From positions 1 through 41,463 of IMG/VR virus record IMGVR_UViG_3300031999_000069: a DNA stretch of 41,463 nucleotides; one strand, given 5' to 3'. Shown one piece after another: positions 1 through 8,280 of the stretch; position 1 is the stretch's first letter; every line of letters begins with the position of its first letter. Made by a program: the position numbers and the translations under genes. The notes below the pieces were generated by a model. That model searched no databases, was not told the origin of the DNA, and saw nothing but the letters and a program-made list of their open reading frames with translations. This DNA is from a virus.

Positions 1-1202
1 TCTGGCTTGTAAGCAATTTCACTGGTTAACGGAAAACGTTCAACAACTAAGTTTAAAGCTGAAAATGTACTTGGACTTGCCCCCAAACTACAAGTTCCCC
101 CTCCTGAGAATCTATCTGCAATAGCTGAAAATGTTGTATCTCCCCGAGCTGTTGTATAAGTGTAAAATTCCGAATATGTTGTTGCATCTTGAGGATCTGA
201 TGTGGATGTTGAATATAATGAAAATTCAGACTTAATCGTAGTTCCATCTGTAAATCCGAAACCACAATATCCACCAGTTGAAGAATAAGTATTTAGAGGA
301 CGTCCATATAAAGAAATTTTATAAATTCCAGAAGGCAATGAGGCAAATCTAATTCTAGGGTATTGCCCATCATTAGAAGCATCAGCAATTGCCCGTCCAG
401 TAAAAACTCTAGCGTTATCATCGCAATCAGCATCAGCGCTAAAAGCATTCCAATCATTTGATGTTTTACTCCAACTACAACTTGTTGTAGTGGCCCATGT
501 TTTTGTTCCATAAACTTCGGTTTGACTAATTTGTGAAATGTTTGTTCTATTTGCATCTCCTAATATTAAATCATCGAAATATCCAATTGCTGCGTCGCCT
601 TCTGCCTCTATTCTCGCCTTTATTGTTCCACTTGCAGGAAAGATAAAATTAACACAAAGATCAGTCCATCCAGTAGATGAATTTAGAGGAGTAGAACTAA
701 GTTCATTTGCTGATCCATCTATTAAATTCAATTCTAAATTAGAATCAGATCCATTGTATCTTATACAAACAACTCCATTTCTTCCTAATAATCCAGAAGG
801 AATTGTATAAGCACTTGTTTCAACATAATTTCCATCAGCGGCAGCATCAAAAGACAAAGCGTATAAACCTGTTCCAACATATGTTCCCTGAACACTTGCG
901 GTTCCACCAACATTTGTCCATCCAGTTAAATTTCCAGCTTCAAAATCAGAATTATCAAGAGCAATTCCTACTGATCCGCCGCTGCCACCAGAACCAAAAT
1001 CTTTATAACTTCCACCAGCATCATTAGAAAATTTAAACTTAGTTGTAGATCCATCCCATTTTAATTTACCGTCGCCCATTGTAATAATTTTATTTGTTGA
1101 GGGATTTTTATCACCTAAAATCAAATTATTATCTGTTATTTTTGCCGCCATTAAGAAAATACTTGCAAACAATACTAAAAACAAACCAAATAACTTTTTC
1201 AT
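1..1202 (-). CDS. Partial exported domain-repeat protein (N-terminal 400 residues)
   Basis: This reading frame starts at the ATG at 1202, after a good ribosome site (AAGGAG), and runs without a stop off the left edge. It begins with a Sec-type signal peptide (MKKLFGLFLVLFASIF, then an Ala-rich cleavage region). A short segment follows with NNLILGDKNPSTNK and KLKWDGSTTKFKFSNDAGG, then a Gly/Ser linker. Next comes a jelly-roll-like domain (about residues 90-210) and a Cys-containing domain (about 215-400, NISQISQTEVYG to ERFPLTSEIAYKP). The second domain recurs in the gene at the right end of the window. It sits directly after a fibre-like gene, where a receptor-binding protein would be expected, yet a signal peptide is unusual for a virion protein. 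It could be an exported surface protein made in infected cells. The style resembles Bdellovibrionota surface proteins from memory. Function unknown. Confidence 0.8.
   Translation of the reverse strand, partial: MKKLFGLFLVLFASIFLMAAKITDNNLILGDKNPSTNKIITMGDGKLKWDGSTTKFKFSNDAGGSYKDFGSGGSGGSVGIALDNSDFEAGNLTGWTNVGGTASVQGTYVGTGLYALSFDAAADGNYVETSAYTIPSGLLGRNGVVCIRYNGSDSNLELNLIDGSANELSSTPLNSSTGWTDLCVNFIFPASGTIKARIEAEGDAAIGYFDDLILGDANRTNISQISQTEVYGTKTWATTTSCSWSKTSNDWNAFSADADCDDNARVFTGRAIADASNDGQYPRIRFASLPSGIYKISLYGRPLNTYSSTGGYCGFGFTDGTTIKSEFSLYSTSTSDPQDATTYSEFYTYTTARGDTTFSAIADRFSGGGTCSLGASPSTFSALNLVVERFPLTSEIAYKP
529..684. repeat. Left copy of 156-bp end repeat
   Basis: This stretch matches 41308-41463 with one mismatch (position 578 against 41357); the offset is 40779. 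Weaker similarity continues leftwards to about 293. It codes for the end of the jelly-roll domain and the start of the Cys-containing domain in the left-end gene. The window stops exactly inside the other copy. Confidence 0.95.
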
Positions 1203-1214
1203 ATTACTCTCCTT

Positions 1215-2381
1215 TTACTGTTTAAATCTAACAACATTTGTAATTCTCAAAGTTCCGCTATAGCTTGCACCAGCCATATTTGAACTAATATATTGTATTT
1301 GACCTGCTGAAGTTATAGAAAAAGTAACTTCAGCATCATCAAAACTTGACGATACTTCTATTCTCCATAAATCATCTGCTGTATCATGTGTTATTCTTAT
1401 GATGCCAGATTCCTGAACATTACTAGAGTCTGTTTGCCTGTGTATGTCAAAAGATATTTGAGCACCCTTATAATTAACTTTATCAAAAATAATTCCAGTA
1501 ACATTTGCTGGAGATGATTGATTGTTTGTTATTGATTGACTATATTGTAATGTTGCTAAATTAATTTGATTTTCTGCACCAGATGAATCTTTCTGATATA
1601 AAACGCCATCTTCCTTGAAATAAACTCTTCTATGATCTGCGCTTGGGTTCCCTGGAGCAGTATCCATTTCCTCAATATCACAATATTCATATTTTCCATT
1701 TTTTATAAAACCATCAATTTCACTGAATAATGTTGAAAGAGGAGTAGCCACTGAATCAGTTAATCTGTCATATCCAGTAGTATCAATCGTTGTTAATGCA
1801 CCGATGGGAATTATAGTTCTTGAATCAGTAATATCATCTTGACCCGATAAACCAGATACAGCAAACACATAACATTCTGCTATCTTTATATATCCTGTTG
1901 GAGTAGCTGGAGGAGTAGGAGATCCGCTAGGAGTTCCTGGTACTACTGAAATTTCAGCTTCCCATGTCTTTTGGGTAACAACCGTTTCATTTGTTATCGT
2001 TCCAGATCCAGCATCTTTATATTTTCTAGTATCAGATAAATCATTGACCAAAACTGCTTTTACAACCACAATATCAATTCTGTCTTGAGTAGCATGTGGT
2101 ATGTTTAAACTTTTATTAACATCAACAAGTCTTAATAATGGTCTTTTTTCTGGTTCTGGATTCGTCTGGCCTACATCACTTTGAAAACCTAATCCCTTTT
2201 TTATTACAATTGACGTAGCTCCAGAGTAAAGAACTGAAAAACTATCATCAAAAAATGCATTTTCTGATCTATTAAGTAATTCATAAATTACTTTGTCATA
2301 GAACATTCTTTCCATAGCTGACGAAATAGAATTAAGATCCTCCAAAACTATTTCAACGCCATCTTGCCAATTTCTTCTCAT
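1215..2381 (-). CDS. Putative tail fibre / baseplate-attached protein
   Basis: A 388-residue protein starting at an ATG behind AAAAGGAG. It lies directly downstream of the tail protein I-like gene, the usual place for a tail fibre. The first 70 residues (MRRNWQDGVEIVLEDLNSIS) look helical and could join the baseplate. The middle is rich in Thr, Gly and Pro (PGTPSGSPTPPATPTGY at about 150). The C-terminal third is beta-rich, with DHRRVYFKEDGVLYQKDSSG and a final Ser-rich sandwich-like part. No catalytic motif is visible. The assignment rests on gene order and composition. Confidence 0.6.
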   Translation of the reverse strand: MRRNWQDGVEIVLEDLNSISSAMERMFYDKVIYELLNRSENAFFDDSFSVLYSGATSIVIKKGLGFQSDVGQTNPEPEKRPLLRLVDVNKSLNIPHATQDRIDIVVVKAVLVNDLSDTRKYKDAGSGTITNETVVTQKTWEAEISVVPGTPSGSPTPPATPTGYIKIAECYVFAVSGLSGQDDITDSRTIIPIGALTTIDTTGYDRLTDSVATPLSTLFSEIDGFIKNGKYEYCDIEEMDTAPGNPSADHRRVYFKEDGVLYQKDSSGAENQINLATLQYSQSITNNQSSPANVTGIIFDKVNYKGAQISFDIHRQTDSSNVQESGIIRITHDTADDLWRIEVSSSFDDAEVTFSITSAGQIQYISSNMAGASYSGTLRITNVVRFKQ

Positions 2382-2393
2382 AATAAACTCCTT

Positions 2394-3005
2394 TTATTCT
2401 CCCCGTTCAACAATTCTATATAAAGTACCCAAAGCTTTTGCCCTATTCACCGCTTCAACAATTAAATCAAAAATATATTGACTTGAGTATATTGTACCAA
2501 CAAAAGCCCCTCTATTACAAAAATATTCTCTATCTACAAAAGAATAAGGTGCATGGAGTTGCTTGTCAACAATTATTGAAAATGTATTTTCGATTAATGG
2601 ATCGATTAATATCGCTGCTCTATTTACAAAATATTCACGATTGCAAAAGATTCCACCCTCAAAATCTTCAACAATTATGCATTGTCCTAACATTAATAAA
2701 CTATCAACTATTGCCTTAATAGCAACCTTATTGGATTGATTAGAAAGCCTTCTTATTCTTTCTCTGTATTGTGCATCAAATTCACCAGACAATCTGTCAA
2801 TACTTCTTTCTCCACCATGAGTATCTAAAAATAAACCTATTGCCGTACTTATAAAAGTTTCATCTATATGATTGTCAATATCTGTTTCTATTTCAGAAAA
2901 CATTTTTGCAATGCCTTGCAGCAAAGCAATTTGATTTTCCTCTTCTTGGAAAAACCATTTTGGAAAGGAAGTCTTTAATTTATTATACCATTGTTCTTGT
3001 GTCAT
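2394..3005 (-). CDS. Tail protein I-like baseplate protein
   Basis: A 203-residue protein immediately after the baseplate J gene, the place of P2 gpI in contractile-tail modules. The N-terminus (EQWYNKLKTSFPKWFFQEEE) and the following helical part fit the family that joins fibres to the baseplate. The motif GLFLDTHGGERSIDRLSGE, then DAQYRERIRRL, is typical of these wedge proteins. The C-terminal half contains two related pieces, GIFCNREYFVNRAAI and DREYFCNRGAF. These are an internal duplication of an NREYF-type motif, of unknown meaning. Assigned by position and motif. Confidence 0.7.
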   Translation of the reverse strand: MTQEQWYNKLKTSFPKWFFQEEENQIALLQGIAKMFSEIETDIDNHIDETFISTAIGLFLDTHGGERSIDRLSGEFDAQYRERIRRLSNQSNKVAIKAIVDSLLMLGQCIIVEDFEGGIFCNREYFVNRAAILIDPLIENTFSIIVDKQLHAPYSFVDREYFCNRGAFVGTIYSSQYIFDLIVEAVNRAKALGTLYRIVERGE

Positions 3006-3007
3006 AT

Positions 3008-4168
3008 TTATACCGTTTCAATATCTCCTGGTATTATTTTTTGTGTATCACTTGGATCAATATCTCCTGCTGGTGCCTGTGTCTGGAAATTTGTTAAGTC
3101 ATTGGTTCCACTTGGCCCCCAAAGTGCCATTATTGCGGCATCTGCATATACTCTTATAAATGATTCCCCTATGTCCAAATTTTCAATATAATCTCGCATA
3201 CTGTCCGTAATAATCGTTGTATCGCTTTGTAGTGTGGCATAATTCGGCCCTGCTGGATTAAGTGTAATATTTGCTGTCCAATCCAAGGAAATTGCTGTAG
3301 CGCCCTTTATTTCAATATAAACACCAGCCGCTCTTTGTCCTGCAACTGCTGTTTTAACTAAATCAATTAATGCGTCATTGGCCGTTCCATTTGCGTCTGC
3401 AATATATAATTTTACCCTTGGGATTCTAAAAGCATCACCAATTGTAACTTCACCACTCTCGTCCCATTCTTTCACAACTGTTATAAATTCTTTTGCTGTT
3501 GCATATTCAACACCAGAAACATTTAATACTGTTGATCGTATCGCGTCAAGTGTTGCTCCAGCTAATTGCTGAATAAGTCTTTTTATTGTTTCCCTATATT
3601 CCGCATCTATTTCTTCTTCTGCTCCTCCAGATAATGCTTCTTCATTTGTTACAATAATGCTAGGATCGGTCAATGATGTTTCAACAACATTTATTTCATC
3701 TGCTAAAACATTTCCAGCAATTCCAGCCTCCATTGCACGAACAGAAGCATTTATCTCTAAAGCAACCAAAGTCACAGCGGAAAGGGTTTCATATCTTTGT
3801 GAATTACCATTAGCATCAATTGTAGTTTTAACAATTGAACCAGCATCTATAAAAACATCTCCACCCAAGGCGTTAGGTCTTGAAAATTTAACAATTCCAA
3901 TTGCTTTTTGTGCTTTTGGTCTAGCAAAAGCATCTCCAAAATGATCTACCGCAAGATTCTCCAGGTCATTGTTGTCAGCACTTGCAAACATTGTTTTTTT
4001 GAATTTATCTAATAACAATCTGGTTATTTCTTGTGCAAACACAGAAGGAACACCTATTATAATATCATTTATTGATCCGTCATTAAAATCTGTTAATGCT
4101 GGTTGTCTTATTTGTGTTTCGTTTTTTCCTATATCATAATATTCTTTTTGGGATCTTGGCGTAGTCAT
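3008..4168 (-). CDS. Baseplate J-like protein
   Basis: A 386-residue baseplate wedge protein of the gpJ / Mu gp47 family. The core includes FIDAGSIVKTTID, AIEAGIAGNV-like AMEAGIAGNVLADEIN, and GGAEEEIDAEYRETIKRLIQ, followed by GATLDAIRSTVLNVSGVEYA. These are typical of Baseplate_J domains. The start is placed at the ATG at 4168: the upstream in-frame TTG is itself part of the ribosome site (TTGGAGAATAAC before ATG), which overlaps the stop of the upstream gp25-like gene. The protein would form the periphery of the baseplate with the W-like and I-like proteins on either side. Confidence 0.9.
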   Translation of the reverse strand: MTTPRSQKEYYDIGKNETQIRQPALTDFNDGSINDIIIGVPSVFAQEITRLLLDKFKKTMFASADNNDLENLAVDHFGDAFARPKAQKAIGIVKFSRPNALGGDVFIDAGSIVKTTIDANGNSQRYETLSAVTLVALEINASVRAMEAGIAGNVLADEINVVETSLTDPSIIVTNEEALSGGAEEEIDAEYRETIKRLIQQLAGATLDAIRSTVLNVSGVEYATAKEFITVVKEWDESGEVTIGDAFRIPRVKLYIADANGTANDALIDLVKTAVAGQRAAGVYIEIKGATAISLDWTANITLNPAGPNYATLQSDTTIITDSMRDYIENLDIGESFIRVYADAAIMALWGPSGTNDLTNFQTQAPAGDIDPSDTQKIIPGDIETV

Positions 4169-4169
4169 G

Positions 4170-4565
4170 TTATTCTCCAAATGGTTTAAAATTTATTTCT
4201 GTTTCTCCATAACCTATTAAATCAATTCTAACTTTTAAAATAAATTTATCTGGTTCCTTATTAGTAGTATCAAACGATACTCCTAAAACTTCTTTTATTC
4301 TTGGATCTTGTATTAATTGATCTTGTATTTCTAGGGCAATTTTTCGTTTATTTGCCAAAGAAGCAGGAGCATTTTGATAATTGCCTAAACTGCAACCATA
4401 GTTTGGCCTATGAATAATTGTTCCTTTTGTTGTCATTATTCTTCTGAAAATAGCTTCTTTTATATTATCTAGTCCTGAAATTGTTTCCAAATTACCAGTA
4501 TTTGTACGAACAAAATCCTTATAATGTCTTATATCTGTTCCATACGTTTCTGTTATATCAGCCAT
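4170..4565 (-). CDS. Baseplate W / gp25-like protein
   Basis: A 131-residue protein of the GPW/gp25 family, which connects the tail tube and hub to the baseplate wedges. Visible family features are NIKEAIFRRIMTTKGTIIHRP followed by YGCSLGNY near residue 55, and a C-terminal beta segment ending ETEINFKPFGE. Length is normal for the family. The start ATG overlaps the stop of the preceding gene (TAATG). Directly followed by the J-like gene, the canonical W-J order. Confidence 0.88.
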   Translation of the reverse strand: MADITETYGTDIRHYKDFVRTNTGNLETISGLDNIKEAIFRRIMTTKGTIIHRPNYGCSLGNYQNAPASLANKRKIALEIQDQLIQDPRIKEVLGVSFDTTNKEPDKFILKVRIDLIGYGETEINFKPFGE

Positions 4566-4786
4566 TATGCCACCGTTCCAGTTCCAGTAGTGCTTCCAAT
4601 ACCAGAATCAGGATTAACTTGAACCGCAATACCAGAAGGAATTATAGCATTTGTTGTAAATTCATCAAATATTGCTTGTGCAATTGCTCCACAAGCTTTA
4701 TCTAAGGTACTCGCATCTATAATATTAAAAACAGATGATAATTCTGTCTTTAATTTTCCTTTTAAACTTGCTTGTGTTAATGCCAT
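4565..4786 (-). CDS. Small baseplate-cluster protein, unknown
   Basis: A 73-residue protein between the spike and the gp25-like gene. It has an amphipathic N-terminal half (QASLKGKLKTELSSVF; LDKACGAIAQAIFDEF) and a Gly/Thr-rich tail (GIGSTTGTGTVA). Small proteins with a Gly-rich end are often found here in contractile phages. It may be a baseplate or spike accessory protein, but no family was recognised. Confidence 0.6.
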   Translation of the reverse strand: MALTQASLKGKLKTELSSVFNIIDASTLDKACGAIAQAIFDEFTTNAIIPSGIAVQVNPDSGIGSTTGTGTVA

Positions 4787-4806
4787 ATTTTTATTATACC
4801 TCCTTA

Positions 4807-5451
4807 TTATTTTTCAGTAAATGATATATCTGAATTTATCGCATTATTGTCAACTGGATTAGCTTTTTTAGCCTCTATGTTTGATTTAATTGTAACAAAA
4901 TCAGAAGCATTTGTCGGGATACTTGTTGGATAACCAAGATTTCCAGCATGATAATGTTGTGCTATTTTTTCATTCATTGTTGATATTTCTCCTAGCACAT
5001 AAGAAAGCAATGATTTCATTACATTACCCAACAATACTGGTTCCGTTGGATCTTCATTTAATCTTGAAAGAAAAACTTTCGTATCTGAAGCAATATATGT
5101 TTTTTTACCAGGATTTGACTTAATCACTACATTGTTATTCCCTGCTTGTTGTGGAATAGAATCTTCCCTAGAGGAAAGTCTTTGAATAACAAAAGATTGA
5201 TTAATTTCTGGAGCTATTGCAATCAAAACAAGATCATTGACCTCTGGGGGCCCAAATATTCCAGAATTTGGCCCAACCATAGGCCAGGTTATTCTACATA
5301 TTAATTCATAATTTTCTGGAAATATTTGTACTTTAGCGTTCCATATACTTCTATCTGATAAAAGTTCTAACTGTTTAATTTGTCCTGCTGCAATATATAC
5401 TTTTCCAGCATCCAATATTTTGCGTAAAGCTTCTATATCATTTGATCTCAT
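4807..5451 (-). CDS. Baseplate spike (gpV-like) protein
   Basis: A 214-residue protein between the hub and W-like genes, the usual position of gpV / gp5-type spikes. Residues about 50-100 (ICRITWPMVGPNSGIFGPPEV, NDLVLIAIAP) look like an OB-fold, in which the P-x-V-N-D-x-V motif is common. A short C-terminal part (KTYIASDTKVFLSRL; EPVLLGN) could form the beginning of a beta-helix needle. HYHAGNLGYP at about 165 may bind a metal at the tip, as His-rich ends do in other spikes. It overlaps the hub gene by four bases (ATGA). Confidence 0.72.
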   Translation of the reverse strand: MRSNDIEALRKILDAGKVYIAAGQIKQLELLSDRSIWNAKVQIFPENYELICRITWPMVGPNSGIFGPPEVNDLVLIAIAPEINQSFVIQRLSSREDSIPQQAGNNNVVIKSNPGKKTYIASDTKVFLSRLNEDPTEPVLLGNVMKSLLSYVLGEISTMNEKIAQHYHAGNLGYPTSIPTNASDFVTIKSNIEAKKANPVDNNAINSDISFTEK

Positions 5452-6971
5452 AATCCTTGATTGCTCACTTCTATAAAATTAATAAATTCTAAATTCATTG
5501 TAAAACCATCATCCCTATCCAAAGTAAATTCAATTGCTTTAGTATAAAACAAAGGATGAACCTTTCCTAATGTTTTTGCAAAAGTTTTTGCTACTATTGG
5601 TTCATAACCTCTTGAAATTAAAAAATTTTCTCTTGCAGAAACAAGACTTAGCCTATACAAATTTTCTTCTTCTTTATTTTTAAATTTTTTATTTTTATCC
5701 TCATCATATTTAGACAATCCTTTTAAATCTCCTTGTCCTATTTCTACTTTTATTGGTGTACCATTTCTAATCTTGGTTATATCAAATTCAACATCATCAT
5801 CTTGAGATTGTTTCATTTCTTTGGTTACAAGTTCACCCTCTATCTGTTGTCTGCCTATTTCTTCCCAAACAGATTGCCCTTTTTCAATTAATAATTCCTT
5901 ATTTCCTATATCTGAAACATTATAAGTTAAATATGGCGCTGGTTCTGGATCAAGAGCCTTTCCTTCAGAATCGAATTTTTCAATAGTTTGTTCTTCACGA
6001 CTTATTCCAAGCTCCTTGCACCACTCGATATTTGCTTCTTTGGGAATATCAACGGTTAATACAGGTTCAGTTTTATTGGCTAGATTTACCGATCTAATGC
6101 GAACATTTACGCTTTTTTGACGGCCCAATTTACGTTTAAATGATAATGATTTTAAATTCTTGCCATATATAAATTGATATGCTTTTTTTTCTGTCTCTTT
6201 TAATTCAATTGCTTTCAATTCTTTACTAATTGCTTTATTTGAGTATAAATTTCTTGGTTTTGTTATAATTAATTTGTCCAATTCAACAAATACAATTAAT
6301 CCTGCCTGAGAAACAAGATCAGTTATTACATCCCAATAAGACTCGTCTTTGCTTTTTCTTCCCCTTTGTCCATCTAGCGAACCCTTACTGTAATTATATT
6401 GAGAAAGTGTTGGCAAATCTTTGTCTGTTCTATTTATAATTTGTATTTTTTTAGTTGCTTCTAATTCATCCAATAAGCCCCTAATAACCTTATCTAAAGA
6501 TCTAGTATAATCAACAACTTCTCCAGAATGAGGCGAATCAATCAATAATGCAGTATAATCACGCCCTTCTATTTTGATGGTTCTGGTATCTTCATCAAAA
6601 TCAATACTTTCTTCGTCTGCAAATCCAACAAATATAGTATTTCCAGAAATTCTTTTACCATTTTTATCATATTTATTATCTTGTGGTTTAATAAGTTCAA
6701 GTATTCCATCTTTATTAAATATTTTTTGTTTATCTTCCATGTGAATCGTTATTCCTAGTGCCCTGATTGTTCTAGGATCAAAAGGAAAATTTCTATAATC
6801 AAGAGTGCAACTAAAAGTATCGGCCTCTCTATAACTATTTATATTGACATTTACTCTCTTCGCTATTCCAGTAAATTTAGATAATTTAATTAAATCTGGA
6901 TCATCTTTTCTTCCGAAAGTTTCCCATCTAATATTAAAAGTAATTACTGCTTGAGGGAAAAAATAACTCAA
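5448..6971 (-). CDS. Tail hub protein (gpD / gp27-like)
   Basis: About 507 residues. The start is placed at a TTG at 6971, with GGAGGAA six bases upstream, overlapping the stop of the small CWC gene; a longer reading would run through that gene in another frame. The protein opens FFPQAVITFNIRWETFGRK. It contains a hub-like beta segment (NINSYREADTFSCTLDYRNFP, GRDYTALLID) and a late-control-D-type middle (YWDVITDLVSQAGLIVFVEL). These fit the cylindrical hub that holds the spike. It lies between the LysM tail protein and the spike, as in many contractile phages. Confidence 0.72.
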   Translation of the reverse strand: MSYFFPQAVITFNIRWETFGRKDDPDLIKLSKFTGIAKRVNVNINSYREADTFSCTLDYRNFPFDPRTIRALGITIHMEDKQKIFNKDGILELIKPQDNKYDKNGKRISGNTIFVGFADEESIDFDEDTRTIKIEGRDYTALLIDSPHSGEVVDYTRSLDKVIRGLLDELEATKKIQIINRTDKDLPTLSQYNYSKGSLDGQRGRKSKDESYWDVITDLVSQAGLIVFVELDKLIITKPRNLYSNKAISKELKAIELKETEKKAYQFIYGKNLKSLSFKRKLGRQKSVNVRIRSVNLANKTEPVLTVDIPKEANIEWCKELGISREEQTIEKFDSEGKALDPEPAPYLTYNVSDIGNKELLIEKGQSVWEEIGRQQIEGELVTKEMKQSQDDDVEFDITKIRNGTPIKVEIGQGDLKGLSKYDEDKNKKFKNKEEENLYRLSLVSARENFLISRGYEPIVAKTFAKTLGKVHPLFYTKAIEFTLDRDDGFTMNLEFINFIEVSNQGL

Positions 6972-7117
6972 TGTAATTCCTCCGATTGTGGAGAAAAATG
7001 TATATAATAAATAATTCCATCTTCGCCTACTACCATAAGAGGATGGCACCAACATAAAATATTTGTTTCATGGATATTTTCTTCTCCTTTAGGAACCACA
7101 TGTAATAATTCATCCAT
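6968..7117 (-). CDS. Small CWC-motif tail-cluster protein
   Basis: A 49-residue protein. The ATG overlaps the stop of the LysM gene (TAATG), and the stop overlaps the TTG of the hub gene. The sequence runs LLHVVPKGEENIHET, then CWCHP, then IIYYIHFSPQSEEL. A short protein with HVVP, CWC-x-P and a C-terminal His is common in phage tail and head clusters, from memory. The Cys and His residues could bind a metal, but the function is unknown. The tight overlaps on both sides support it. Confidence 0.75.
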   Translation of the reverse strand: MDELLHVVPKGEENIHETNILCWCHPLMVVGEDGIIYYIHFSPQSEELH

Positions 7118-8280
7118 TAAATCCTTGGTATTTCTAAAAATGTTCCTGGGTTTAATTCGGTAGATGTTAATTTATTATGGTCATAAATTTTTTCCCATTG
7201 ATTTACATCATTATAAAATTTAATTGAAATTTTTTGTAATGTATCTCCGTTAATGGTTCTATATCTTGCAAGTGGAAGAGTAGCTATTAATGCTCTTAAT
7301 TGTGTCAATAATAAGGCAAGATAAATTCCTATATCATTAGTAGATCCCATTAGATTGTTAACATAACTAGACGCTGTGTATTCTCTTGGTTTTTTTGCTA
7401 TTGCCGTTCCAGTAATATATGGCCCAAGATCACGTTGAATTGATATTCTTCCTATTCTTTCTTTAAATTTATATGCTTGGATTTGAGCATATCTAACCAA
7501 TCCTATTGCCTTATTTATTGTATTGGCAACATTTTCTGCTGTAGAAACAACGGCCTCAACATATCCAGTAACGGCATTTAATGCTCCAGCAAAAATATTA
7601 ATTGCATCATTTAAAATATCTGCAATTCCTATCGGTATTGAATCAGGAATATTGCTGGCGTTAAATTGAAAATCTTCTGCTGCAATAATTAAAGCTTGAT
7701 TAATTTCAATTGGAACATCCTTTGATTCTTTTATCTTTTGATAATTTATTGGTTTATTAAATCCTATTATTGAAAATGATATCTGATAATCAATATCTCC
7801 CAATGTTTTCATACTAAATTTAACTTCTTCTATAAAACCATATCTTTTCCATTCGCCAAGTACTATCGATACCATATTGCCACGCAATCTCATTGCTTCA
7901 ATTTGTTTTTGAATTTCATAGACTACGCCTTTAAACTTTGAATCATTATATCTTTTTTCACGAAGTTTTCCACGAATAGAAATAGAATCTTCTTCTGGCC
8001 CCAAAATATGAACCACTGGTTCCGAGTTGCCAGGATAATAATCTTTTACAATTCTTTGTTTTCCACCATATTCAAAAGGTTGAAGAGGAAGCATGTTTCC
8101 AATAAGTTTAATTCTGTTTGAATCTTGCTCTCCTGGTTTACCATCTATATATTCCCAGATTTCCATTCCTTCTTTAAAGTCTGGCTGATATGGCAAGGGT
8201 TTTATTTTTTTTGAAAATGGATTTGATAAAAAATCTTTTCCAGTTGCCTTTGAAGATCCATAACTATCTAACAATCCCAT
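7117..8280 (-). CDS. LysM-containing tail protein (DNA-circularisation N-domain type)
   Basis: A 387-residue protein after the tape measure gene. The N-terminal 180 residues include EVVHILGPEEDSI-like PVVHILGPEEDSISIRG and GNMVSIVLGEWKRYGFIEEV. This matches the domain often called DNA circularisation protein N in Mu-like phages and found in tail initiator proteins. A hydrophobic, Ala-rich central helix follows (ADILNDAINIFAGALNAVTG). The C-terminus is a LysM-like domain (YRTINGDTLQKISIKFYN ... NPGTFLEIPRI), probably binding peptidoglycan or anchoring the hub. It resembles gp53-type proteins that join hub and baseplate. Confidence 0.8.
   Translation of the reverse strand: MGLLDSYGSSKATGKDFLSNPFSKKIKPLPYQPDFKEGMEIWEYIDGKPGEQDSNRIKLIGNMLPLQPFEYGGKQRIVKDYYPGNSEPVVHILGPEEDSISIRGKLREKRYNDSKFKGVVYEIQKQIEAMRLRGNMVSIVLGEWKRYGFIEEVKFSMKTLGDIDYQISFSIIGFNKPINYQKIKESKDVPIEINQALIIAAEDFQFNASNIPDSIPIGIADILNDAINIFAGALNAVTGYVEAVVSTAENVANTINKAIGLVRYAQIQAYKFKERIGRISIQRDLGPYITGTAIAKKPREYTASSYVNNLMGSTNDIGIYLALLLTQLRALIATLPLARYRTINGDTLQKISIKFYNDVNQWEKIYDHNKLTSTELNPGTFLEIPRI

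Noticed and set aside
53-556. Two minus-strand frames at 53-274 and 293-556
   Set aside because: They are in another frame inside the long left-end gene, which runs open from 1202 with a signal peptide and matches the right-end paralog.
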